64,000 bases of DNA from Beaufortia kweichowensis (lineage: Eukaryota > Chordata > Actinopteri > Cypriniformes > Gastromyzontidae). Below the pieces are notes generated by a model. That model had not been told where the DNA came from. It saw only the letters and a program-made list of their open reading frames with translations, and did no database searches. Shown here piece after piece: positions 26,761 through 37,486 of the stretch. The number at the start of each line of letters is the position of its first letter. Position 1 is the stretch's first letter. The stretch lies in contig CM032803.1 in the NCBI GenBank assembly GCA_019155185.1, positions 2,726,001-2,790,000 of the forward strand, given 5' to 3'. Position numbers and translations under genes: made by a program.

Positions 26761-28200
26761 CGTGCTCTTGGCCTTCCTGTGACCCTCACACCTGTAAAAT
26801 CGATGAGAAGCAGCCTGGCTCATTCGGGTCCTCTCTCATCCTCTCCTTCACCCTGTTCAGCAAGGTTAAATCTGCATGGATCACATCTTTACACCACATG
26901 TCAATCACACCCCCACAGCGCTCTCCACCCCAGGCCACTGTTGTTTTTTCAGAGGCAATATTTCATGCTTGCTTCATAGATGGCCTTGGCTTGACTTTTT
27001 CCTGTTCAAAGTAGCTGTCAACGTTTTTGCTGTATTGCAGCGCTTTTCATGACAAGTACAAACTGGTGTCTCGGATACTTTTTTTAAGGAATTATAAGCA
27101 TAAATAGTAAATAGTAATTAGAATAGATAGTACTTCAATAGATAGTAATATGGCTATTGTACAAAATGTAGTGTGAATGTATATCTCATAATTTAACTTT
27201 GAGAATATAGCCTAGATTTAACAGCATGATCACATTTAATCATGTCCAAAATTCTGGTTACAGCCTAAAAATGGCAAACCTAATTTAAAATGAATAGAAA
27301 ATAAAACAGCTCATGTAATATTTAGTTTGACCTCTGGGATGTAGACGATCAACATTGTCTGAAAATTGAGCACCTGCTCACTGACCATTTGTTGAAAAGA
27401 AAGAGTCACGGATTCTATGCCGTATTCATGAAAACGTCCCACCACATCAGTGTGCACAATGTGCATGACGTAACTAGAAAATCGTATACTGCTGGAGTTG
27501 AAACAGTGGTGCTAAAATCATGTTGCCTAATACTAAAAGTATTAGTAATCTCTTCCCATTTCCAACAGTAAAATGAAGCTCTGCACTGTGGACGCATTAG
27601 ATTTGCCATTTGGTAAGCTTTTACATGTAGTCATTTATGTAAATGTGTATGCATACATGCATACAAATATATATGTCTACGTTTAATGTGCTCTCTTTCA
27701 TTATGTGTCACCATCATTAGCGTTGTGTGGTTTGAGACTGCTGTCCCTGAGGTGATGCAGAGTAGTGTTTACCTCAACACTTTCCTGCAGAATACAGTGT
27801 TCAGTGGGTTTGGCTTGATTGAACCCTGTGGACCTATTAGGGCCTGTAATCAGGAGTGGAGCCAGGCCCAGCCCCCCGGGCTTCATTACACATTTCATGT
27901 ACAAACCCCAGCATTAGCTAACTAACTTACAAAACCTGATGGTGCTGCAATCAGTCAACCCATGTTAGCTACATGCGTCTGTATCAACTGACATTCTAGT
28001 TTTTAAAGAAAGGTCATGTGTAATGATCAAATGCGGGAAGCTGGATTAGCTTCGAGTGCTTGTCGTGACGTGGTTGGCACTGCGGACGAGGCGTGAGATT
28101 TCTAGCCTATGGGGACAGTCGTGAAGGATGGAGCAAAAGAAGCTGTAGAAGCTGCTTAACAGATGAAATGTTGCTTGATGCGGTAAGGTGCATTTTATTT

Positions 28201-28310
28201 ACATTTATGCATTTGGCAGATGCTTTTATCAATAGCAACTTGCAGTGCATTCAAGCTTTACATTTCATCGGCGAGTGTGTCCCTGGAAATCATGACCTCC
28301 ATCAGCCAAT
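28201..28310 (-). mobile_element. tRNA-derived SINE
   Basis: Reading the plus strand, ACATTTATGCATTTGGCAG, TGCTTTTATC, ACTTGCAGTGCATTCAAG and a GTCCCTGGAAATCATGACC block are the reverse complement of a common cyprinid tRNA-derived SINE with a 3' AAGCGTCTGCCAAATGCATA tail. The tRNA-like head is degraded. Confidence 0.7.
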
Positions 28311-29221
28311 GGTGTTATAAAAACACATACTGTAACAGAAAGTATTTGGCTTTTTCGATGAGATTTTTAAGAAAGTTTTATGTTTGTCACGCTTTTGTCT
28401 TCTCTTTAAATTCTAATTCTGAGCCCATTTTCGTATACTCCATTGAACTAAATCTTAAAGAACCAATTAAAAGTTTCTCCTGGCAGAGTGATACCAAGGA
28501 AAAGGATTTCTAAGTTGTTAGCAGACGTTCCTAACCACTTTTCTGTTGACTGATTTTCTCTTCCGTCATGTATAATGTAATGTGACATAGAAAGATGAGA
28601 AAAGGGGATGTAGAAGGTGCTCCTCCGACTCAAACCTGACCCTGGGGATGAAGTAGCAGTTGTCTGTTGGCATTAGCATTGTGGACAGCCTGTCTGAGCA
28701 TGTCATAATGTCACGAAGATCGCACTTCCTGACAGGCAAGGATGCGCTCACAGGCAATGTGAGATATTGACGAGACGCTGATATTTTTAGCTGACTTTCA
28801 TTAGGGCGGTTCAGAGATATCAGCCATCAATATGATTGCATCATTACAGTCTAGGCATGAGGTCTTAATACAGGCACGACCTTGACAAAATTAATCCTTG
28901 GTGAGTGATGTTTAAGCTGACTGGAATTTTTAGTTTGGCAAGTTATTCATGTGGCGATTTCTGAAATACATGAGACGGACTGATTCTTGGATTTCTTTGA
29001 GGTAGTAAAATGTAATATATGAATAAAGTAAAGCAAAGAAATGAGTCATATTTACAAGAATACTATGCACTTTTATTGGATAACAGAGAGACATAATTTT
29101 TAAAAGCAAATTTACTGCCTGGTAATTTAAGCCCAAGAGTGTTGTTATTTAGTGTATCAGCACAGGGTTCACAACCATATTGATATTCAATACAATAACA
29201 CTCTTGCCTGTGTGAAATTAC

Positions 29222-29591
29222 TTAAAGGAACAGGTCACCCAAAAATTAACAATAATTTACTCATCATCGTGCTATTCATTCTTCTGTTATTCAAGTTTTT
29301 TCACAAAAATATTTTGTCCATGTATTGGTCTCAGCTGAGTAACACAAATGACTCCACTGGGTTAGTAAATGTCTTCTGTAGTGAAGCAATAGCATTTGTA
29401 AGAAAAAACAATTAATATTTTGAGCTTATTAAGTAAAATTGAAACCAAAATTAACACATACATGAGTGAAATTCAAAAAGGCAACAAGTATCTTGAATGT
29501 GATTGGTGCTTGCATGTCTTGTGATTAAAAAAAATGTATGTCAATGAGTGACAAGACACACACGAACATTTTGGGTGAACTATTCCTTTAA
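29222..29591. mobile_element. TTAA-ended non-autonomous DNA transposon
   Basis: The left end TTAAAGGAACAGGTCACCC and the right end, reversed TTAAAGGAATAGTTCACCC, form terminal inverted repeats with two mismatches in 19. TTAA at both outer ends fits a transposon that targets TTAA. This terminus is common in cyprinid genomes, as recalled. No coding capacity is visible in the 370 bp. Confidence 0.8.
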
Positions 29592-32500
29592 GCTGTTTTA
29601 TATTGAGCTTGCTTTAATGCATTTATAGCTTTTGTGGCAAATCAGTCTTTATTCTCTATTTATTTCCTGATGAGATCCAGAAGGTTTAAATCCTTCTGTG
29701 TAAAGTCATTTAAACTCACCAGGTTGTACAAACTCACTGCAGGGCTCCGTGTCCATCCAATCCCTTTATTTTACACTTTCCTCCAGGTGAAGTTTAAAAA
29801 AACCCATACATTATTGGCTCGCCTATTACGGTGTAGGGGCTAATAAGGCTACAAAGCTACTTGGCGAGACCACCACAAAGTGCTGAGGCGCAGAGAAAAG
29901 TGGGAACATGATTCATCTTGTTTGGAAGGCAAGGCCTTATTAGGACTGGTGAGCGTGGAGGGGCTCTGGCGGGGGGGAAAGGCTTCACTAGGCTTTCCTA
30001 TCCAGCTTCCCTATAATTGCTTTTGGCTACACCTTGAGAATTTGATGAGTCGAGACGAGACTTTGTTTGAGTGACTGCACATGGTGCCTGGGCTGCTTTA
30101 GAAACAAAGCAATCACTGTATCGCCACAAGACTTCCAGGTTACAAGATGTAGCATTCAGGTCCATTTAAACATTCAGGTCCATTTTCTGCCTTTCGGATT
30201 CGTTCACAAGGGTGTTTATCAATGTTTAAATGTTCTTGTTTTGTAAATTGAACATAATCCCTCATGCAAATTCTGTGATGCTACTCTTTCAAGTTCTTAA
30301 TAGTATTGTGATTCTGTTACTTAAGTCTAGGAGTTTATATTATTATCCATTTATCTTGTCTGTCACCAACTTTAATGAGTGGTGTAAGCTATGCAGTAAG
30401 TTTAATCATTTTCTACAGAAGTAAAAAATCACTGAAATCACTCCTCTTGCTTATGAAACTAAAGGCACCGTTGTCCTACTTACAATAAACTACATTTAGA
30501 AGATTGAAGTGGACATTTTCTCATAGTATGAGCTGCAACATTGCAAAAAGTCCAACTCTGAGATCAATGGCCCCCATGAAACAAGATAATAACATTGGCA
30601 AGTCCCATGTCCATCCTTTTATTGTCGCACAAGACGGATAAGATATTAATGTATTTAGGTACATATTTTATGTATTCTGCAGTTTCTGAAGTTTTCATAA
30701 GTAGGTATTTTCATGCATCTTTATATCTTTTGATGCATAAAAGTAGGGTGCATATATTTGGGAAAAGTAATAAAAGCTGTATTTTAGGTTGGCACATTTT
30801 CTTTTTATATTCCCTCTTTGTGGCCATGCATTTAAGAATTTGAGCCATTTCAATGATTAGTTTTTCTGCTTTTGGTGTGGCTTCCAAGTGCTCTGGTTTT
30901 AATGTGATACTCCATTCGACCCATTCAACAAAATAACATTAGAAGAAAAAGAAGATTTGGACCTCAGACACCCCACTAATGAATTTGAAGGCTTTGAAAG
31001 GTCCAAAAGGCTTAACAAGAAAGTAACATTGAGAGGGGAAATTGTGGCTACACCGACAATGTTAACGCTGATCCTAGAGTCATTACATGGCTATTAGTGT
31101 ACATTAAGGCTTTGGGTTTAATAGAAACTCCTGCTGTTTGTCTCTGGTGGATGAAATAATTTCCAGAACCTTCCCCTGTCCCAAAATGTACCTCAATTTC
31201 TAACTGTTAACAATATGGGACAACACTTCAGCCATGCCTCTCATTCTTGACACGCTATTACCATAAGTTTCCGCATATTCTATCTTTGTATTATGGAAGT
31301 CTTCAAAGTAATGCTCTTCACAGCAGCGTGGAATCCCCTTATGCGTATGCTTTGTTAAGACTGAGAATGTAGTGCATATTCCCCGCTCCTGACAATCTTA
31401 ATCATGTGATTCCATATCTGTTTTTCTCTTTCTCCAGAATTGCAGTCCATTTCCATAATCCCATCTGCAAGAAGAAATCTTTCTTTTTAGAATGGTGTTC
31501 ATAGTCAAAACAAAAAAAAGGAAATTCATGAAAGGTCCTAGTCCTGTTACACAAGCAAAATGCTCACAGAAACTGTCAAGCGGGTGGCTTTTGAAGTCCC
31601 TTACTTTTATAATAAGATGTCTTGGATATATAACGGGGCTCTTGGGACCCTTGTGATATACAGTATGTCCAATTTACCACTGTGAGGAAAAAAGTACTAC
31701 AGGCTTAATTTACGGTGCAGCTGTGTTGTGTAGATAAAGGTCAGTCCCAACTTTGTCTCCCACCCGCTCTCGATCTTGGCAATAGGTTTTGTTGATGAGA
31801 ATATTGTAGTTCCATCCTTTTCTGGTGCTTTTTTGCACACGTTCCACTGTGGGGCCACTGCCTGGCAGGGGTCCATAATGTGGTTCTCGTCTGAACTTCA
31901 AGCAACTTATTAAATTCCCTGCCAGTGCCAACTTCATTTCTGCACTTTGAAATGGTTCAGTTCCCATCACCTGCTCGCATGTGCCATGGTGCCGGTGAGC
32001 GCTCAGCAGATTGTCGAGAACCCCTTCTCCCTTGCTGCTATTTGCTGCACTCCTTTCAATTCAGATGAAAGAGAGATGGGTCCACAGATAGCTCTGTGAG
32101 GAGAGGAGCTCTATTCCATCCTGATGAGCAGCAAATGTGAAGTCTTAAGAGACCTAAACCCATTTAAAGAAGGTGCTTTTCTGTGCTTACCCTAAGCTGC
32201 ATTTATAAATCTGTACATTTTACTTACGTGTGGATGCAGATGGTTTAACGGTTGCTTTCTTTGAAAGCTGTTAAATGGAATTTAACGCCTGATTGTACCC
32301 AGCGTGCCTTCTTGTTTATTTCTTGTTTTTAAGATGTGGTGAGGAGTTGTGGATTTTGCCTAGAGCAAGGAATGCTTTTTTTTAAAGTCAGGTCGTATGT
32401 TTGTTTTCTCGCTCCAGGATTGCTCTAATCCTGCTCTATCATGAGCATAGCGCATATTAGACCCCTGTAATGCATTTGTTTGTCAGGAAGACTTCATTAT

Positions 32501-32627
32501 GTGTTAATAGACAATTACCAGTCAAAATGAAAGAAATATTACATTTTCGGATATTATATGAATTTACATTAGTGAATTATAATAGTGGAAATTATTGTGT
32601 GTTTCTGGAGCTGAATTGTTAGGAAAT

Positions 32628-32727
32628 TGTATTAGCATGTGCAAAGGTCCTTAGTTCGATCCCAGGGAACACACATACTGATGAAAATGTATGGATTGTA
32701 AGTCGCTTTGCAAAAATGCATAAAACA
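32628..32727 (+). mobile_element. tRNA-derived SINE
   Basis: A tRNA-like head with a B-box-like TAGTTCGATCCCAGGG is followed by CACATACTGATGAAAATGTA and the tail TGTAAGTCGCTTTG with AAATGCATAAAA. It is the same family as 28201-28310 but in plus orientation, with a small deletion before the tail. Confidence 0.7.
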
Positions 32728-34612
32728 GAGATGGTAAATATTAATGGAAAGTCAGGTTTAGAAGATTTGTTGTAATCTAAACAGACATATTGAGACAACA
32801 AAGTGTGCAATTCACATATGGAAATAAAACCAGTAGCTTTTTGGCATGTTTGAATTGTATAAAAATGCAGCAAACTTGGAACAGGACTACTGCTATGTGG
32901 GCAGGGATCGAGCAGTTGGTAAAAATAGCAAAAGCAGTAGTACACACTTGTATCACAAGAGCTGTGCAAGTTTTACTTTGCCATGTGCCATTTCCCAGTC
33001 CTGATTTTTGAAAAGAAAATATTTTAGATAAGAATTACCTAATTAAATTATTATTTGAAAGGAATGTTGAAAATTTCTTTTTAATATTTTATGTGATTTT
33101 CTTTTACCCACATGACTCTTTTACAAAGCACCATCAGCGCAGCGTGACACTTCCATTACCCTCAAAAGCAGAATGCTAATTAAACATAAGTATGGGCTGG
33201 GCTATGGGATATTTCGAAGCCTCTGCATACCAACCATCTGGACAGTAATTAGGCCACTGGACCCTAAGGTCTTCTAATAAAGCAATTTATTGTCTCAAAT
33301 GAGAAGTGACTCGCCCTGATCACCACACTTGAAGAGAGTCCTTCAGTTTTTTCTCAGCACTTTTACCTTTCAAGCACTACTTAAGGATGAGCTGTGTTTA
33401 ATAAATTGTGAGCCTGAGCTTAGCAGATCAAAATAACAAAGGTATGAGTGGGTTATGTGTGGGTTTGCTCCTAACGAGCAAAGAAACAAGGAAAAGATGT
33501 TCCTTAGTCTGTGTAAGACACTGTTTTCCAGCTAAAACAAGGGTAAAGCGACACAGTTTCCACAAACAAGAGCCCCCAGGGCATCTCCTGTCCTCTCCTG
33601 TGTATTGGTCTTTATGGCTGTATATACTGTGGCAGAGAGGGTCCCAAGCCGGGCAATTATGAGTTTCATACAGACAGGAATGTCTTCTGAGAATGGCAGA
33701 GATTTATATTTTTTGGGAGAAGACTTGCAGACATTTCTGCACTGTGTCATTTAAGGTTGTTGTGACAGACTATGAGATAAACAAGAACCGTGTTGAGTTT
33801 TGCTATGTTTACGGGTTTTAAATTTGAAAAATTTGGAAATATGGACCCGCAACTGGAAAGAGAAGAGCTTTTATGAGTCTTTTTTGTGGTTAAAGTATCC
33901 AAGGTATGGTATAGAATAACTGAAAGCAATTTTGATGTTGAAGATGACTGACAGTAAAAGCATTCTTATGGGTCATGGAAAGGTTTTTCTGCCAAACAAT
34001 TACAATAAGTTACTTTGTAACAAAAGGCCACTATGGCAACAATGAATGAAGATAGATAGAAATAATGGCGAAGAGGCGAATAGCTGCAGAAATCTCTTCC
34101 CCGCTCATCTCATTGTGTTTCTCCTCTTCTGACTAGATACGATCTATCCCTTCCGTCAATGTTATCCATTTCATTTAAAAATCCATGATTTCCCTTGTTG
34201 CTAGCTGAAAGTTGTCATTTAGTTTACTCTTAAGAAGACTGTATTGTATCAGATCCATCTAATGAAGGCTGTGCGTGAGTCAATAAGTAAAGTAGGCATG
34301 GCCAGGAAGAGAAGGCAGCCAGGGAGAGAGAAATCACTAATGTGTCACGGGTAATGACTGAGATAGTGACTTTTAGAAGGCTTGTTAACGGGCCTGTTTG
34401 TGGCAAAGCCCATTCTTCCACCTTATCTTACAACCCCAGACCCAACACCCGCCTCGACACTTCACATGTGTACCAATACATGTGACTCTCTGAGAACCAG
34501 AGTCTCTGCATGTGACCATTTTAACAAAGCTACCCACCAGCTGAGAGTTAAAGTTGTTTTCCTTTTGATATAATATTATAAAGACGGATGCTGGGCAGCT
34601 TCTCCTCAGTGT

Positions 34613-35215
34613 TTAAAGGGATAGTTCCCATGAAAATGAATTTTAAAAAGTGTATATTCAAAATCTGTATTTTTTCTTTTACAGGCAACACAAACAATGT
34701 TACGCACATTGTTTATACTGCCTTTTGCATGGAAAAAAAGAGCTTTACCTGATAACTATCACTGCACATATTGAGCATACACTTGAAAATGCTTGAAAAT
34801 GTTAGATTTTTAATTTTTTATACTTTTTTAATCTGTTATTTATTTATTTATTTTTAGGTATTTTTCAAAATAACATTACCTTTTTTTAATCATTTTTTGT
34901 CAATATCTATCAAAATATAGTTTGTCATGATTAGATTAGAATTGAACTGTATTGTAAATAAATAATAAAGTGAATAGTAAAATAACCTCTGTATCTCATA
35001 TCATCTTCTTTTTTTAAAATAACATTTCAATTTTAGGATGTGTTAAAATACAGCGCTTGAGGCATCAGTTTGGTTACCTGGTAACCATTTGCTTTTATTG
35101 TATGGAAAAACGTTTTGCTACACTTTTATTTTCTGTAAAGAAAGAATATCTTACAGCTTTAAATGACTAGAGGGTGAGTAAATGACAGAACTTTCAAAGG
35201 ACCGATTTTTTCAAA
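34613..35215. mobile_element. TTAA-ended DNA transposon interrupted by a second element
   Basis: The left terminus TTAAAGGGATAGTTCCC is at 34613. The family's inner blocks reappear at about 35050-35190 (TCAGTTTGGTTACC, TTGTATGGAAAAAC, AGAGGGTGAGTAAATGACAG). The sequence between belongs to a different element (34744 to about 34980). The right end is degraded, so the end coordinate is approximate. Confidence 0.55.
34744..34980. mobile_element. Second copy of the TTAACCTG MITE (partial)
   Basis: It begins TTTACCTGATAACTATCAC, continues with a CATATTGAGCATACACTTG block and includes TTTGTCATGATTAGATTAGA. All are collinear with the copy at 36767-37067. The right terminus is not clear. It sits inside the element at 34613-35215. 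Confidence 0.6.
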
Positions 35216-36725
35216 GGACTTTGTTTATTGCTTACGCACTATAGGAAGAATTATGCCTTTTAAACATTCTCGGAGGGCTGTAAGTATATTAGGCTTTGAA
35301 GGTATATGTTCAAAGCAGAGAATGTAGAATATTCAAGGACACTGACAGACATTCGACAGATTTATAGTCTGTGATGTAATCAGTATACAGAAGATAAGCT
35401 CACTTTATATTATACTGTGTTTGTTTTTTGGCTTTAAATATTCACATTCCCTTCAGTACTTTTTCTGTTTCCTGTTGTTTCATTTCTGTTTTCTCACACA
35501 TAAAATATGCAGTGATTTGTGGCAGGTAAAAATTGTAGGAATTGTGCAAAAAAAAATATTTGAGGATGATTTTTGAGCATGAACAGTGAGGAGAAGATTG
35601 AGAAAATTGCTTACAGATTAGCACAATGAAAAGGTGATGAGAGATATGACATATTTTCATCTGAGAGGACTGCTCTGGTTTCATAATAGCACAGATCATG
35701 ATATTCACATATACACCCGGACACTTAACAGTTGTGTTGGCAGGTTCATGATAAGTTTAGTTGAACTGAAGGATTGTAAATGGATTTGTACATTTGAATA
35801 TCTATAACTACAGGTCTCCAGTTTAGGCAGTGATGAATGAAAACTTACTATTGTATGGGTGGATACCCCATTACATCAAATTCCAGTTTAATCATTTCTA
35901 ATACTTAGAGTAGATTTACATATTTCCTCTCTGTCTTTAACAGTTTTTCTTTTTATCAAAGTGACCTCTGGTTATTGATGCCGCTATGGGGATGTAGGAG
36001 AATTGAACAAGATAAGTTAAATATCAGTGTTATCTCTGCTACTCATTTGTTTAGTCTGTATATGAAAGAAATCAGCATGGACATCGCTAAATAATATTCA
36101 AGATTTGGATAATTAAACAGTACAAGCATCATTCAACACACACAAAACAATAAGGCTTTGTTTTTTGAGAATATAATGTTGATTGTATTCACAGCAGTTT
36201 ATTGAATCTGAATGTTTATTGCTTTAGATACCATTTCCAGTCATAATCACAGCCACACTGGTTGTCATGGTGCATTAACTTGGGAATATTGCCATATTGA
36301 TCGAACAGTTACAAAGACAAGGATCAGCAATCTTGAGATTCAGCCCATAATCATCCTTTCACATATGTTTTCATTTCCTTTTCCAAACTGTGGGATAATC
36401 AATAACTAATCAATCCCTTGGACAGCAAATGGGACCTGCTTCCCTGGGGAGGTTTTTCCTGACCACCTTAATAAGAAAGAAATGTAAAATATGGAGACGT
36501 ATTGAAGGAACTCACGCATTCAACATCTGATGGGTTAATTAACTCATTGCTTACAAAGTAGCCATGAGTAGTCCATCTTAAGGGTCTTTGGCTCCCTGGG
36601 GTCAGCGAGGAAGACCTTTATTCAGTCTTATTACTGAGCAAGTTGTTTTTAAGCTACACAAGGGAATAGGGGCTGTATTGTGAGGATCCTTGTCAGAGAA
36701 ACACTAAATTTGTATAAAAAAAAAA

Positions 36726-36766
36726 TTACATTCATGCACTTGGCAGATGCTGTTATCCAAATCAGC
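36726..36766 (-). mobile_element. SINE, tail part, split by a MITE
   Basis: TTCATGCACTTGGCAGATGC and TGTTATCCAAATCAGC are the reverse complement of the SINE tail. The sequence breaks at TTAA, where the MITE begins, and the SINE resumes at 37068. Confidence 0.7.
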
Positions 36767-37067
36767 TTAACCTGATAGCTGTCACCACACACATTGAGTA
36801 TACACATGAAAATGCATCCGAACGACAATTTTTAGATATTAGATTAGGTATTTTTATAAATCACATTAATGTGAACTTTTTATTATTTTTTTGTTTATGT
36901 TCATTGTTATGAAAATTTGTCAAACATTTCATCTTGAATCTTATACCTTCCCATCAAAATACATTATAGTTCGTCATGATTAGATTAGATTTCAACTATG
37001 AAATATATAAGTGAAGAGGAAAATATTCAGTGTTCCTACTGAGGAACGGTGACAGTTAACAGGTTAA
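36767..37067. mobile_element. 301-bp TTAA-ended MITE inserted in a SINE
   Basis: The left end TTAACCTGATAGCTGTCACC and the right end, reversed TTAACCTGTTAACTGTCACC, match at 18 of 20 positions. Both outer ends are TTAA. The interior contains a TCGTCATGATTAGATTAGAT block shared with copies at 34744-34980 and, inverted, about 62880-62930. No coding capacity is visible. Confidence 0.75.
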
Positions 37068-37150
37068 AATGGTGTTTTATTAGTAAATGCATGCCCTCAG
37101 AATCACACCCATGACATGCCGTTGCAAGCGCTATGCCCTGCCAGATTCCT
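37068..37150 (-). mobile_element. SINE, head part, split by a MITE
   Basis: TTTTATTAGTAAATGCATGC, CAGAATCACACCCATGACA and GTTGCAAGCGCTATGC are the reverse complement of the SINE middle and tRNA-like head, and continue directly from the tail fragment at 36726-36766 once the MITE is removed. Confidence 0.65.
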
Positions 37151-37376
37151 ACCGTAGCAGCTCATAGCAAAGACTTATCACAGTTATGCTGAATGAATCA
37201 CTCCATGCAGTCATTGGTGAAAATCTACATTGCTGTGTTGATGTTAAGCACTGGGCAAGTTTCTTGTCAATAAAGTGCCTACAGATGGCAGATAAAATGT
37301 TATTTGAATTTTGAGCACTAACACTAGTGCAGGTCTTATTTTATGAGCTTTAATGTCCTGCTGTTTTACTTCACAT

Positions 37377-37486
37377 TTTCAAGGAACAGTTCATCCAAAT
37401 ATGCAAATTCTGTCATTATTTACTCGTTTCAAACCCGCATGACTAAACATTGCCAAAATGTTCATTTTTGGGTGAGCGATTTCTTT
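37377..37486. mobile_element. Short degraded TTAA-family transposon remnant
   Basis: The stretch begins CAAGGAACAGTTCATCC, has TTCTGTCATTATTTACTC near its start and ends TTTTTGGGTGAGCGATTTC. These match the two ends of the same family as 25157-25445 with most of the interior deleted. Confidence 0.5.

Larger units (their letters stand above)
18840..34612. other. Non-coding DNA, presumed lingo2 intron
   Basis: No supportable gene. Apart from the listed transposons, SINEs and TG tract, it is unique AT-rich sequence. Open frames of 132 codons (23686) and 177 codons (26446) are explained by a SINE fragment and by TG/CT-rich low complexity. Around 31050-31280 and 33110-33350 the sequence looks unique and moderately GC-rich, without a recognisable motif pattern. 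Confidence 0.55.

Noticed and set aside
26446..26979. 177-codon open frame on the plus strand
   Set aside because: It runs through TG-rich and CT-rich low-complexity DNA, overlaps another open frame, and shows no domain or family resemblance.
28988..28999. TGGATTTCTTTG, resembling the start of miR-876-5p, whose gene lies in the mammalian LINGO2 region
   Set aside because: The match ends after 12 bases and no hairpin partner is visible nearby.
30153..30188. Two tandem copies of an 18-bp unit starting CATTCAGGTCCATTT
   Set aside because: Real but only two copies; no sign of function.
32619..32969. 116-codon open frame on the minus strand
   Set aside because: It crosses a SINE copy and has no family resemblance.
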